From positions 1,818,501 through 1,882,500 of the forward strand of contig CANXME010002497.1 of NCBI GenBank assembly GCA_948144175.1: a DNA stretch of 64,000 nt. The letters run 5' to 3'. Positions within the stretch are counted from its first letter, which is position 1, and every line of letters starts with the position of its first letter. The stretch comes from Closterium sp. NIES-65 (Eukaryota; Streptophyta; Zygnematophyceae; Desmidiales; Closteriaceae). Of this stretch, positions 30,063 through 42,537 are shown piece after piece. The notes under the pieces are model-generated. The model was not told the origin of the DNA. It did not search any database and worked only from the letters and a program-made list of their open reading frames with translations. The position numbers were made by a program, and so were the translations under genes.

Positions 30063-32128
30063 ACCGACGCTACTGAGTCTCCTCCGGTTGCTGAGTCTGG
30101 CCAGGTAGCTGCGTCGAGTCAGGTGTTTGCTGCAGCGTCCAGGTCTGGTCCTGAGTCTGCTCCCTGCTCGTGTCGTCTCCTGCCCCGCCAAACTCTCCTC
30201 TGGCACCACCGCCTTGGTCACCCCTCCCTGCCTTGTCTCCGAGGCATGGCCTCCCGTGTCCTTGTCTCTGGTCTCCCCCGGTCCCTCCCTCCCCTCCCTC
30301 TGGGGCCTGCCCCTACCTGCGTTCCCTGCGTCGAAAGACGGCAGCGCCCTGCCCCTCACTCCTCCGAGTTTCCTCCGACAGAGGCTCCGCTGCAGACTCT
30401 TCACATGGACGTGTGGGGCCCCGCCCGCGTCCGTGGCCAGGGTCACGAGCGTTACTTCCTGTTGGTGGTTGACGACTGCTCGTGTTACACCACGGCGTTC
30501 CCCTTGCGCAGCAAGGGTGACGTCACTGAGGTGTTGATCGATTGGATCCGCGCGGCTCGTCTCCAGCTCAGAGAGAGTTTCGGCTCGGACTTTCCTGTTC
30601 TGCGTCTGCACTCTGTCAGAGGCGGGGAGTTTTCCTCTGCCCTTCTGGGAGCCTTCTGTCGTGCACAGGGCATCCGCCAGACCTTCACGCTTCCGGCCTC
30701 TCCACATCAAAATGGGATTGCTGAGCGCCGCATTGGCATGGTCATGGACGTCGCTCGTACGTCCATGATCCATGCGGCTGCTCCCCATTTTCTGTGGCCG
30801 TTTGCGGTTCGGTACACAGCGCATCAGATCAACCTTCAGCCCCGGGTCTCCTTGCCATAGACCTCCCCCACCTTGCGATGGACGGGGAAGGTTGGCGATG
30901 CGTCTGCGTTTCATGTCTGGGGATCTCGGGCGTTTGTCCGCGACTTGTCTGCGGACAAGCTGTTCCCCCGTGCGGTTCCCTGCGTCTTCCTTGGCTTCCC
31001 CCCTGACGCACCTGGTTGGCAGTTTTACCACCCCACCTCGCGCCATGTTCTGTTCTCCCAGGACGTCACGTTTGACGAGTCGGTTCCTTACTACCGTCTC
31101 TTCCCCTACTGCACTGTACCCCTCCCCCCGCCGCCGCTCTTCCTTGCGCCAGGTCCCCCCCCGGTAGACCCCCTCCCCCCCTCAGGGTCCTGCCCCGTCA
31201 GGTGTGTCCCAGGTAGACGCAGTCGAGCCTGTCGAGGTAGCTGTTGACTCTCGTACTGTCAGTGGTGCTGAGCGTGGGGGTGCTGAGTCTGGGGGTGCTG
31301 AGCCTGGGGGTGCTGAGTCTGGGGGTGCTGGGCCTAGGGGTGCGGAGCCTGGGGGTGCTGAGCCTAGGGGTGTGGAGCCTGGGAGTATGGAGCCTGGGGG
31401 TGCTGAGCCTGGGGGTGCGGAGCCTGGGGGTGCTGGGTCTACTTCTGTGGCCTTTAGCGGTGCTGGGTTTGGGGCCCCTTCGGGTGCTTCGTCGAGGCGG
31501 GAGCTACCCTCTCCACAGGAGCTACGCGAGTGGTTTGCCCGGCGCTGGAGCCGTGCTGCTGGAGCTAGAGGTGCTGCTGTTACTACTGACCATGGGGTCG
31601 GCACTGGAGTTAGTGGAGCCACAGGTCCTGGAGGTGCTCGTACTGGCAGTACTGGAGCTGCTGGGCCTGGGGGAGTTGCTGCCGGTTCTGCTGGAGTTTG
31701 TGCTGCTGGAGCTGGAGCTGCTGGAGCTGGAGCTGCTGGGGGTGTTGGCGCTGGTGGTGCTGCTGGCACTAGTGCGTCTGAGGGTGCTGGAGTTGGCGCT
31801 GTTGGAGCTAGAGGTGCTGCTGGCGCTAGTACTGCCGCAAGGGGTATTGGTACTGTCCCTGCTGGTTCTAGAGGCGCTGCGCGGCCGCGGCCGTACTTCT
31901 TTCCGCTCCTTGAGCAGGTTCTTGGTCTCCCGCCCTCTACTAGTCCTGCTCCTCCCTTAGAGTGTCCACAGCCTGTCGAGTCGTGGTCACAGTTACAGCC
32001 CACCTCCCCCCTACCTTCTCCTTCTCCCTACACTGGTCCTACTGGAGGTCTTGCTGAGCGTCGTGAGCCTGCGTCTCTTCTAGCGTCGCCTCTTCGTGCT
32101 ACTCGCACTAGTCATCGTGCTCCGCGTC
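30063..32128 (+). mobile_element. Copia E fragment: integrase and linker, broken
   Basis: Plus-strand Pol fragment very close to A and B. Parts: TESPPVAESGQVAASSQVF start, pre-integrase WHHRLGHPSLP (about 30205), integrase core TLHMDVWGPARV (30400) to QNGIAERRIGMVMDVA, integrase C-part GSRAFVRDLSADKL (about 30920), 15-bp linker repeats (31260-31445), Gly/Ala linker to about 31900, and PTGGLAERREPAS. It stops at the copia F LTR. Fragment G beyond F continues the same family from the reverse transcriptase, so E and G may be one element parted by F. Broken, a few breaks. Confidence 0.8.
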
Positions 32129-32551
32129 ACTAGGGCCTACACCAAGTGAAATGTTACACTACACAAAGTAATGTGACTATCTTCAATATCTTGAGGTGCA
32201 CCCTTTTGGCGAGCTTCGAAATCACTCGAGGCTTGACACAAAGGCTTGGGCTCTTCATCACAAACTCATCCTAGAGTTCTTGATGGGTCTTCTGCACACA
32301 CCTGCGACACGCCGAACGTTCGACACAGGAGAAAATAGAAACCACGCGCGAGACACAAACGACCGCGTAATACGCGTCTAGCGATATCTCGCTATTGACT
32401 CGACACACACACTTGACATCATGAATCAACATTCACACACAATTATAAGCATGAAATATATATTATTCCATGCCCTCATACCATTCCATACACACACACA
32501 TGCACGCACACGGACAACAAGCCGAGTGCAAACCGTAGGGTTGCACCAACA
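32129..32551 (-). repeat. Copia F 3' LTR, partial (reverse)
   Basis: Matches 37781-38203. Reverse complement starts TGTTGGTGCAACCC; the purine tract CCGAGGGGGAGTT lies just right of it (32552-32564). Confidence 0.9.
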
Positions 32552-32592
32552 AACTCCCCCTCGGATTGTTGGCCTTAGTATATGTTGCTCTC

Positions 32593-35500
32593 TCAGTTCA
32601 GAGCCATCCCAGCCAGCTTGCAACACTTCCAATGCTGCTGCTCCACCAGCCTCTTGGTCATCATGTCAGCCGGCTGCCCCGTGGTCTTCACGTAGCGCAA
32701 CTCAACTTCACCCGCGGTTACCATGCTCCTCGTCCAATGCCACTTCACCCTCTTGTGCTTTGCGAGTCCATGCAACACAGGGTTCTTAGCAAGAGCAATG
32801 GCACCCTGGCTGTCACAGTAGAGTGGGGTAGGTCCTTGCTGCTCTTCCCCCAATTCAGCCAACAAACGCCGCTGCCACACAATCTCCCGTACGGCACCGA
32901 AGAGTGCCATGTACTCGGACTCCACCGAGCTCAAAGCTTGGTCAACCTGCTTCTTGCTCTCTCAAGCAGTTGGGCCTCCACCGACACAGCATATGAAGCC
33001 TCCCACACTTGTCATGTCCTCTGGTTACGATGCATATGAAGCATCCGAGTAGGCGGTGAGGAACAAACGCCCGGGTTCAACACCATCCACGCCCTTTTGG
33101 CGCCTTTGTGCCGCTGCCGAGTATTGCAGCCCAACGGTCGGTGTTTGGCCAAGATACTTGGCCACCCTCATTTCAGCTGCTACCAGCTCCTCATTAGGGC
33201 ATTGCACAACCCTAGCCAGCTGCCCGGTAGCAAACGCGACGTCCGGTCGGGTGTTTACCGCCGCATACATGATGCTGCCCACTAACGAGTGAAAACGGCG
33301 CCTCTCCTCTTCTCCAACGCTCTCCTCCTCTGGGCCCTTCACACACTTGAACCCAGAGGGAAAGGGAGTAGCCACATGACCTTCACTCTGGCCGAAGTTG
33401 GCGGCCAACGCCTCCAGGTACTTCCGTTGGTGCACTCGCATGCTCCGCTTCTCCATGTCTCGTTCGATGTGGAGCCCAAGGTAGAAGTTCACATCACCAA
33501 GGGACTTGCACTTGAACTTGTCATGCAGCTTCAGCATCACCTCCTTCACAAGGTCAGAGGAGGGTGAGAATATGAGAATGTCATCCACATAAACCACCAT
33601 GAAGCTCCTCTGCTCCCCCTCGCCAAGCATGAACAAGGAGTGATTGGCCGTTGAGGGAGTGAAGCCGATCTCCTCCAACACTTCGCGCAGCTTCATGTAC
33701 CATTGCCTAGGGGCCTGCTTCAGCCCATAGAGGGCCTTCTTCAGCTTCCACACTCTGCCACTACCATCATCAAACCCCTCTGGCTGTGCCATAAATATCT
33801 CCTCCTCAAGGATGCCGTTAAGGAATGCCGTTACGATGTCCATTTGTTTTACTACCCATCCTTTGATGGCGGCTCCCGCGAATAGGGTTCGCAGCGTCGT
33901 CGGCTTCACCACAGGGGCAAACAGCTCCTTAAAGTCCACCTTCTCCTTCTGCTGGTACCCCTTGGCTACAAGCCTAGACTTGTAGCACTCGATCTTGCCG
34001 TCGGCATCCGACTTGATTTTGAAGAGCCACTTGGACGTTATCGCCGTATGCCCCTCCGGTAGCTCCACCAATTCAAATGTGTCATTCTCCTCGATGCTCT
34101 TCAGCTCACTCTCCATGGCCTTCTTCCACTCCTCAGCATCACTACTCTCCAAAGCCTCCTTGAGAGTTGCTGGTTCTCCTGGCATCTCCACCGGAGAGAA
34201 GAACGCGAAGGCACACTCCTCGTAGTCACTCTCCTCGTCGTCTCCGACCATCATTGCCGCTCCGGCCAGGGCTGTCTTTCCCTGCTTTCCCAGCGCATCA
34301 TAAGTCAGCCTATTAGGGGGTTGAACTCTTCTCTTCCCCCTTCCTTCCTCCTCAGCTGCAGGGACTTGAAGGCCTTGGTGTTGCTGCGGTGTGGCTCGAA
34401 TCCGTGGAGCACTCATAGTACGGGAAGGGAGTGACGGTGCACGCTCGCTCACTTGCTGCACCTCCTCCTCTTCTTCCTCTGCATCATTGGCCTCCTCTCC
34501 CCCATTCACAAGGGAGGATTGCCTCGTGGTTGTGCTGCCGCTGCTCAGCTCCAAAGGCAGCTCCACACGCTCCAAACCGGAACTCTTCACCTCCCCAAAC
34601 CGCACGCCTATCTTCGCCTCATTCTCCGCCTTCCAATCCTTGTACATGAAGTTCTCCATGAACTTGCAGTCCCTGCTCACCAAGAACTTCTTGGTGAATG
34701 GGTCCCAAAGAAGCCATCCCTTGCTGTTTTGAGCCATGCCCAAGTGCACGGCCCACACCGCCTTGGCACCAAACTTGTTGTGCCGAAGATGCTTAGGCAC
34801 GAGCGCCATGCTCATGCACCCGAACACACGAAGCATATCCACCTTTGGCTTCCTTCCTAGCCACTCCACATAGGGCACCCATTTGTCTGCTCCCACATGA
34901 GTCAAGGCTCTGTTCTTGGCCACACACGCGCTCCGCACCGCATCAGGCCAGAAATAGTCGGGTAGCCCGGCTTCAATGAGCAACCCGCGTGCCGCCTCCG
35001 TGATTGTGCGGTTCGCTCGCTCGGCGATGCTGTTCATTGCACGGGAGTATGGCATGGTGAGGGAGTGCCGAATACCATTCTTCTTCAGCCACAACCCAAA
35101 CTCCTTTCTCAGGAACTCTCCCCCTCGATCGGTGCAGATTGACTTGACTAGACGATCTTGTTGTCGCTCCACCATCGGGAACCAATCCGTCTTCAACGTT
35201 TCAGCCACGTCGCTCTTCTTGGCCAGCACATACACCCAAGTCATGCGGGTGTAGACGTCGACAATGGTGAGAAAATACTCAGCTCCAGCAGCTCCAAGCT
35301 TCAGGGGGCCCACCACGTCCATCACCACCTCATCAAGCGGTGCCTTAGCCATCGCCTCCGAACTAGAGAACGGGAATCGGGTGAACTTGGCTTGCATGCA
35401 CGTCGGGCAGCCAAGTACCTCATTGGGCTCCCCCTTCACACGTATGCCAGCAACCATCTCATTCTTCACTAGCTGCTGCAAGATAGGCAGGGCCACATGC

Positions 35501-36912
35501 CCCATTCGCCGATGCAAGGTAAGCCAATCACACTCCCCCGTAGCTGAAGTCGGATTGGAGAATGCCGCGCTCGCAATAGCGCCCCACATGCTCTCTCCGT
35601 AGTCCTCCTCCGCTGCTGCCTCGGGGTTCTTCTCACCCTTTTGCTGCTCCTTGGCTGTTGCACCTCTCTCCATAGGTTCACCAAGCTTGCTGGTCCCTCC
35701 AAGTTTGCACTTCTTGGGCTCCTTCTCCTTAGCGCGACCGTCCGCGCAATCGCCGCTACCAATCGCTCCACCTTTGGTGCTGACGCTTGCTGCCACTTGC
35801 CTCTCCTTAGGCATTGGGACCACAGGGATCTTCCACATCTCACTGTAGACATCTCTGTCCTCATGAAGGTCCCAAAGAATCCGGTCGCCAAGCCTTGCGG
35901 TGTAGGTCTTGGCTCCCTTCGAGTTCTTGTCCATGCCGGCCTTCGCCAACCGCCGCACGGAAATCAGGTTGGCAGCAAGGCTGGGAACCCAAAGCACATT
36001 CTTGAGGCCCATCATCTTCCTATCAGCACCCTTAAACATGGCCTTGCCCATGCCTTTCACCTCCGCTCGCTGCCTCAAAGCCGATGTGACATGCTTCACC
36101 GGTGACGGTTCGAGTTCGGTGAGCAAGTCCGGGCGAGGTGTCATGCTATAGGTAGCGCCACTATCGATCACCCAATAGTCCAGAGGGTGTAGGGTCACCT
36201 TCCCCACAGCTGCTGGCTCCTCAAAGCCTTCATCCTTCTCTGGACCAGTCGGTACTTGCGTCGACACGAAGTAGAATAGACCCGGGTACCGATCGTTGCT
36301 CAGGTCCTTGTCATTGTCTCCGCTCGTCATTTTTGCAGCTCCGCCACCGCGACCGCCACGGCCTCCACGGCCTCGTCCTCTCCCTCCTCCTGCTCCTCTA
36401 CCCTCCTGGACTTGAGGAGGGGTCCAACCATCATCGAGCTTGTAGCAATCACGCCACATATGTCCGCTCTTGTGGCAATAATGGCATTCGCCGTCGGATC
36501 GGCCGCGACCGCGACCGTAGCTCTTGCCATTGCTGCCATAAACGCCACTCCCGCGGCCTTCGCCAAAGTTGCTGCCACCAAACCTTCCTCCCCCTCGTCC
36601 TTTGCCTCTTCCTCGACCATATCCACGGCCGATGCTCGCTGCCCCAGCGCCATCCGCACTCGCCAACTCACGGCGGCGGAAATCCTCTTGAAGGATAGCT
36701 CGCTTCACATCTTCGAGCGAGAGGCGGGGCAAGTCGCGATTCAGGTTGATGATGAGCGAGGACCATGATTCAGGGAGTAGGGCCAGCAACTTGGTCTTCT
36801 TTTGGAGCTCACTATAGTTCAAATCCGCTCCCTCAAGCCGCGTCAACAAGTCGAAGAATTTCTGCACCCCTTCTTCAACCGCTTCATCCTCTTCAATTCG
36901 TAACGTCGCCAT
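32593..36912 (-). CDS. Copia F Pol (zinc knuckle, protease, integrase, RT, RNase H)
   Basis: A 1295-codon open frame (33025-36912) plus the RNase H end (32593-32934). In order: Gag C-part (FFDLLTRLEGADLNYSEL), Gly/Arg-rich region, zinc knuckle CHYCHKSGHMWRDC, protease WVIDSGATYSMT, pre-integrase LHRRMGHVALP, integrase (MDVVGPLKLG, TDRGGEFLRKEF), a Glu-rich linker, reverse transcriptase (ITSKWLFKIKSDADG, MVVYVDDILIFSPS) and RNase H (AYSDASYAS, then SVESEYMALFGAVRE). This is the common plant copia design, unlike the Gly-tail design of copia B. Part of a broken element. Confidence 0.9.
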
Positions 36913-36921
36913 TTGCCGTTC

Positions 36922-37362
36922 CTACACCACAGCTACCGCCGCTGTTGCAGGAGCGTGTACACCCTTGAGAGCAGCCCATGCCTTTGGTCCTTTCTCTGGT
37001 TCACGCTGGAAAGGCTTGATGTGACGGATTTGGCTGCTCCCCAACGCTTGCCCAAGTAGGAGGTAGCCTTGTGCGCTCTTCCGCACCCACGGGCTCTTCC
37101 CCGGGTCGTTCTCGGGACGCTTCTCCGTTCCTTCCATTACCTCCAGCAGGTCATAGTGGTCAAATATGTTCTCCACTCTGAAGGACCACTCAGCAAAGCT
37201 GTCACCATTGAACTTGACAAGGCCAAACACTCTAGGCTCATCCCTAGATGGGCCAACACTTCGTTGCACGGGCGCCGTGGTTGAATCACAGGGTTGGCCT
37301 TGAGCTTGGGCTTCTCCTCTGCCACCAGCACCTCTGCCACCCCTTTCCTCAGGTCCAGCCAT
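36922..37362 (-). pseudogene. Copia F Gag, N-terminal part
   Basis: Starts MAGPEERGGRGAGGRGEAQ at 37362, 20 bp inside the primer site. Contains FGLVKFNGDSFAEWSFRVENIFDHYDLLEVMEG, the W-x-x-x-x-x-x-L segment typical of copia Gag (UBN2-like), and PKAWAALKGVHAPAT. Gag and the following frame belong to one coding unit in relatives. Confidence 0.8.
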
Positions 37363-37380
37363 TGTTGAAACTGCTCCAAG

Positions 37381-37394
37381 GGGCTCTGATACCA
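37381..37394 (-). promoter_or_regulatory. Copia F primer binding site
   Basis: Reverse complement TGGTATCAGAGCCC, the standard initiator-Met copia primer site, two bases from the LTR. Confidence 0.9.
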
Positions 37395-37396
37395 CT

Positions 37397-38203
37397 TGTT
37401 ATAGTCACAGTAGGCTCCAATATGCCTAAAACGAAAGTTAGAGTGCACAGTCGTATTTCTGCACAGCGGCTTCAAACATTCATAGCGATCTGCTCACAAC
37501 TTCAAATAACTTCATTCAACTTGGATCTGGAGCGCCTTGAAATCGCCTACAATAGGCAATTTCAATCGCACGCTTTCATTCAGAACTGACGACACAGCGT
37601 CGGTTTGAACGAACGGCACTATGGCAGCAACATAGTCTTAGAACACAAGATAGGAAGAGTTAGGAAGAGTTACAAATTGGGAATGACTCCCAGCTCCTAC
37701 AAACCCCAAGAGCCGAGGTACAGTGATGTGGAACAGTGCCACACTGTCCCCAACCACGAAGGGTCTCGAAACTACCCTTCACTAGGGCCTACACCAAGTG
37801 AAATGTTACACTACACAAAGTAATGTAACTATCTTCAATATCTTGAGTTGCACCCTTTTGGCGAGCTTCGAAATCACTCGAGGCTTGACACAAAGGCTCG
37901 GGATCTTCATCACAAACTCATCCTTGAGTTATTGATGGGTCTTCTGCACACACCTGCAACACGCCGAACGTTCGACACAGGAGAAAATAGAAACCGCGCG
38001 CGAGACACAAACGACCGCGTAACACGCGTCTAGCGATATCTCGCTATTGACTCGACACACACACTCGACATCATGACTCAACATTCACACACAATTATAA
38101 GCATGAAATATATATTATCCCATGCCCTCATACCATTCCATACACACACACATGCACGCACACGGACAACAAGCCGAGTGCAAACCGTAGGGTTGCACCA
38201 ACA
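37397..38203 (-). repeat. Copia F 5' LTR (807 bp, reverse)
   Basis: Reverse complement runs TGTTGGTGCAACCC to GACTATAACA. It matches the copia H LTR at 49096-49925 closely. Contains a tandem TAGGAAGAGT duplication near 37655. Confidence 0.9.
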
Positions 38204-39703
38204 CTGCCCACCTAGCTTCACTGATCATTTCCCCCTGGTACCCACTGGAGCCTCCGGCGGCCAGTCTATGGTCTCCGCCAGGCGCCCCGTGAGTGGCACA
38301 ACACAATGAGGACTCTACTTGTGGTTCTTAGGTTTGCTCCTTCTACTGCTGACCCGTCGCTGTTTCTGCGCACCGACACCTCTTTGCCGCCGTTCTACAT
38401 CCTCGTGTATGTCGACGACTTGGTCTTTGCCACTGCTGACACTGCTGGACTCGCCCACGTGAAGTCCGAGCTGCAGAAGAGACAAACGTGCACAGACCTG
38501 GGCGAATTGCGCAGCTACCTTGGCTTGCAGATCACCCGGGACAGGGCACAGCGCACCATTACCCTGACTCAGTCACACATAGTGCAGCAGGTCCTTCAGC
38601 GCTTCAACTTCTCGTACTCCTAGCCTCAGGCTCTACTCGCCACTCGCTCTCGGCTCTGCCTTCGGATGAGTCCGTAGAGCCGAATGGCCCGTACCCAGAG
38701 CTTGTTGGCTGCCTCATGTACCTGATGACCTGCACACGACCTGACCTTGCATACCCTCTTAGCATTTTGGCACGCTATGTTGCTCCTGGGAGACACCGAC
38801 CAGAGCACGTGGCTGCATCGAAGAGGGTGTTGCGTTACTTGTGCAGTACGTCAGGCATGGGGCTATTGCTTGGAGGGCGACGTTCAGTGGTCCTCACAGG
38901 TCACGCAGACGCTTCTTGGGTTGTCGACCAGGCTTTGCAGCGGTCGTCACAGGGTTACCCCTTCAGCCTTGGTTCCGGCTCTGTTCTGTGGTGGTCTACC
39001 CGCTCGTCTTCTGTTCTCGGCTCCAGCTGTGAGGCTGAGATCTACGCAGGGGCCATGGCTGCACAGGAGCTACGCTGGCTCACCTACCTGCTGACTGACC
39101 TAGGAGAGCCGCCTCGTTCTCCTCTAGTTCTGTACGTAGACAACAAGGCCATGCTGGCCTTGTGTCGGGAGCACAGACTGGAGCACAGAACGAAGCACAT
39201 TGCTCTTCACTACTTCCTTGCTCGTGAGCTGCAGCGGCGTGGTCAGCTGCGCCTTGCTTACGTGGCCTCTGAAGCCAACACTGCTGATATCTTTACCAAG
39301 GCACTTCCGCCTTGTGATCATCAGCGCTTCTGTACGATGCTAGGTCTTGTGCGTACTTGGCCTCACTTGCTCACTTCTTGACCTTGCTTGTACTGTGATC
39401 TTTCTATACCTGCACTTGCTTGTTTACCTTTATATATGATCTTGCATGTGAACTGGCCTGGTGGCCTTTAACTTGTGCTCGGAATGTGTGGTGACGTTGT
39501 GATCCACCCTGAGCTTGCTTTGCTTTGCTTAACTGGTCTTTTGACCTCTTGTTCTCCCCCACTTTGCCTATGGGGGTGTGTGAAACTCATATGCTATAGT
39601 CTGTGTAGGCTGTAGTGGGGTATACAATATGGGTACAACACTTTAAGGTTTTCCTAGTTGTACCCACCAGCTTGCTAGTTCATTCATTCCTTATTTCTTC
39701 ACA
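38204..39703 (+). mobile_element. Copia G fragment: RT, RNase H and 3' LTR, broken
   Basis: Starts in reverse transcriptase (RRPVYGLRQAPREW-like text near 38250, LVYVDDLVFATAD at about 38405, LGELRSYLGLQITRD) and runs through RNase H (GHADASW at 38899, SSCEAEIYAG at 39020) to FTKALPPCDHQRF, a 3' untranslated part, the tract TATGGGGGTG and the LTR. Same lineage as A and B. Likely the 3' part of the element whose integrase part is E. A few breaks. Confidence 0.85.
39579..39703 (+). repeat. Copia G 3' LTR (125 bp)
   Basis: Starts TGTGAAACTCATATGC after the tract TATGGGGGTG and ends ATTTCTTCACA. Related to the LTRs of A, B and C. Confidence 0.85.
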
Positions 39704-40900
39704 TCCTTAGGAGCACGATCTCCTTGATGGCATGGTACATCGCCATGTATTCTGCCTCTCCGGAAGGCTGAGGAATCTCACTTTGCTTCTTGGACCTCTA
39801 GCTCATTGGTCCACCTCCGACCATGCACACAAAGCCGCCAACGATGACTGATCCTCATCCTCTGAGGCCCATGTGGCGTCGGTGAAGTACGACAGCTTCA
39901 AGGTTCCAAGCGTGACCCCTTCTGCTCCAATCTGTTTCATCTGGCCGCCAGCTGAAAACTGAACACCAGGAGATGGCGTTGATCCGAGGCAGCGCACCAA
40001 GCGCTTTGCCACCTCCAACTGCTCCTCAGTGGACCGTTGCACAACTCTGGCCAGCTGCCCCACTCTGAATAAAGCATCAGGTCGCGTATGCACAGCTGCA
40101 TACATCACACTCCCAATGAGTGACTGGTACTCATTCTGCTGCCCATCCTCGAGTACATCATCCTCTTCAGCTGCCTTCTTCAGTTTGAAGCCCGCAGGGA
40201 ACGGTGTCATAACATTGCAACCCCCAGTCACACCATACCGCTCCATGACACCAGAGATGTAGTGTGACTGATGCACCTTCAGCCACCTCCTCTCAGCATC
40301 CCTCTCAATCTGCAGCCCCAAGTAAAAGTGGACATCCCCCAGCATCTTGCACTTGAAGTTGTCCATCAGCAGCTTCTGTGTCCTCTCAATCTGCTCCATG
40401 GAAGGTGAGAACAGCAGTATGTCGTCGACATACACCAGCAGCAAAAGCATCTGCTCCCCCTCTCCAAGCAGAAACAAGTTGTGATCCGCTTGGGACGTCT
40501 TGAAGCCTCCACCTAGCAGCACCTCCTCCAGCTTCTCGTACCAACACTTGGGCGCTTGCTTAAGGCCATAGATGGCCTTCTTAAGCTTGCACACCTGGCT
40601 GGTCCTATCCTTATAGCCGTCAGGCTGCGCCATGTAGATATCCTCCAACAGCACTCCATTGAGGAACGTAGTGGTGATATCCATCTGCTTCACATGCCAT
40701 CCCTTCACAGCTGCGCCAGCCATGAAAGTCCTCAGTGTCACTAGCTTAGCAACGGGAGCGAAGATCTCCCCGAAGTCGACCTTCTCCTTCTGGTGAAAAC
40801 CCTTGGCGACCAAGCGGCTCTTGAACCGCTCCAACGCACCATCAGCACCACTCTTCACCTTGAAGACCCACTTGCTGCTGATCGGCCGTCGCCCCTCAGG
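39704..40900 (-). pseudogene. Copia K reverse transcriptase and RNase H
   Basis: Text includes RLVAKGFHQKEKVDFGEIF, WHVKQMDITTTFLNGVL, AIYGLKQAPKCWYEKLEE, LLVYVDDILLFSPSMEQ (the YVDD catalytic motif, about 40435), FKCKMLGDVHFYLGLQI and LSYFTDATWASEDEDQ (RNase H start). Further RNase H text continues in pieces to 39704. Confidence 0.85.
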
Positions 40901-40999
40901 TAACTCAACAGGTTACAAGTCCCATTCTCAATGAGATTGTTGAACTCCGCATCCATGGCAGCCTTCAACTCCTCCTTCTAGGGTCCACTCAGTGCCTCC

Positions 41000-42504
41000 T
41001 CCACTGTGGCTGGTTCTCTAGGCAAGGGTGTGAAGAAACAGAACGCCATCTCCTCATCCTCTCCCTCATCCGCCTGAACCGCCATGGCACCTTGCTTGGG
41101 TCCTCCAAAACGGCTATACTTCAGCCTTGAGGGTGCTGCTGCCACTCTCTTCTCGCGGGTTGCAGTCTGCTGCCTATGTGATGAAGCTCCTCTCTACACA
41201 CTCCTCTTGGTAACCTTGGCGTTTGCAGCAGACTCGGGCTGAGTTGATGAGTCCACATGTGCCGACTCATCCTCCAACCCCTCCTTCGCAGCAGGACCAG
41301 TACCTTGCTGCTCACCACCGCCACTGTGGTCACTGTTCAGCTTTGACCTAGGGAGATCCTCAAGGTGCAGCTGAACCTCCTCCACTGCAGACCGCTCAAT
41401 CTCCTGTAGACGCAAGCCAATCTGCACCTGCTGCTGCTGCTGCTGCCAATCCTTGTACATGACGTCCTCCACAAACTTGACGTCATGACTGACCGGCGTC
41501 CTCTTGCTCTTGGGGTCCCACATCAGCCACCCCTTCGAGTCAGGAGCCATCCCAAGATGGACAGCCCACACAGCAGCAACTTCCAGCTTGTGCCTGTGCT
41601 CCTTAGGCACCATCACAAGCCCCATGCAGCCCCACACCCGCAGCATGTCAATGGATGGCTTCTTCCCAAGCCAACGCTCGTACGGCACCCAATGCTTGTC
41701 GCCAACATGAGTCAAGACCCTGTTCTTGACCGTGATGACATGGCAAGAAGCTTCAGGCCAGAACTTGTAAGGCATCCCAGCAGCCCCCAACAAGGTCTTA
41801 GCCGCCTCGCCAATGGTCCGGTTGGCACGCTCAGCAATGCCGTTCTGCTGCGGTGTTCCAGGGCAGGTCAGCTGATGGTGGATGCCGTTCCTCTTGAGGA
41901 ACTTGGTGAATTCCGCTCCAAGGAACTCTCCACCTCGGTCGCTCCTCAGCACCTTCACCAGCCGCATCGCTTGCCGCTCCACCATCTGCAACCAATCCTC
42001 CTTGATCGCCGCTGCAGCATCGCTCTTCTTGGACAAGGGACGCTCCCACGTGAAACGGCTCCATTCGTCCACCATGGTAAGGATGTACAGCACTCCCCCA
42101 GTCCCCTCAGTCCTCATAGGACCCACCAGGTCCATGTGCACCACCTCCAATGGTGCCTTCCCTAAACCCTCCGCTCGTGGGAACGGGAACCGCGCAAACT
42201 TTTTTTGCATGCACGCCTCGCAGCTGCCATAGTGAGTGCCATCTCCTTGCAGTTGCAGCCCATGCATGCACTTCTCCTTGTGCATCACCTCCAGTGATGA
42301 AACAGCCACGTGTGCGAGTCGCCGATGCCAAGTCTCCCAATCCGCTTGGCCCGAGGTAGCCGATGCCTTCACCGCCGCGCTTCCTCCAATCAGCTCCTCT
42401 CCTTGCAAACCTTGCTGCTCCTCCTCGGTGACCCTCTCCTCCATAGATGCCGTCGCTACCGCCTTGGCCGATTTCTGCCAAGGGAGGACCGGGATCTGCC
42501 ACAT
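41000..42504 (-). pseudogene. Copia K integrase and linker
   Basis: Pre-integrase ETWHRRLAHVAVSSLE, HX-C zinc-binding end GSCEACMQKKFARFPF, core with VVHMDLVGPMR, VDEWSRFTWERPLSKKSD, LRSDRGGEFLGAEF and TPQQNGIAERANRT (D, D, E present), and C-part GKKPSIDMLRVWGCMG. An acidic linker follows towards 41000. Confidence 0.85.
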
Positions 42505-42537
42505 CTGCTTGTGGACATCCCCTTTCCACTGCAGGTT

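Larger units (their letters stand above)
32129..38203 (-). mobile_element. Copia F (reverse strand), nearly full-length, broken
   Basis: A different copia family from A-E: 807-bp LTR, Gag with zinc knuckle, single Gag-Pol layout. Right to left: 5' LTR (37397-38203), primer site, Gag, Pol, and a partial 3' LTR (32129-32551). The shared LTR part differs at about 3 percent of sites by eye. It is the sister of copia H. Broken, about three breaks. No target duplication can be judged, because the left end lies inside the LTR. Confidence 0.9.
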
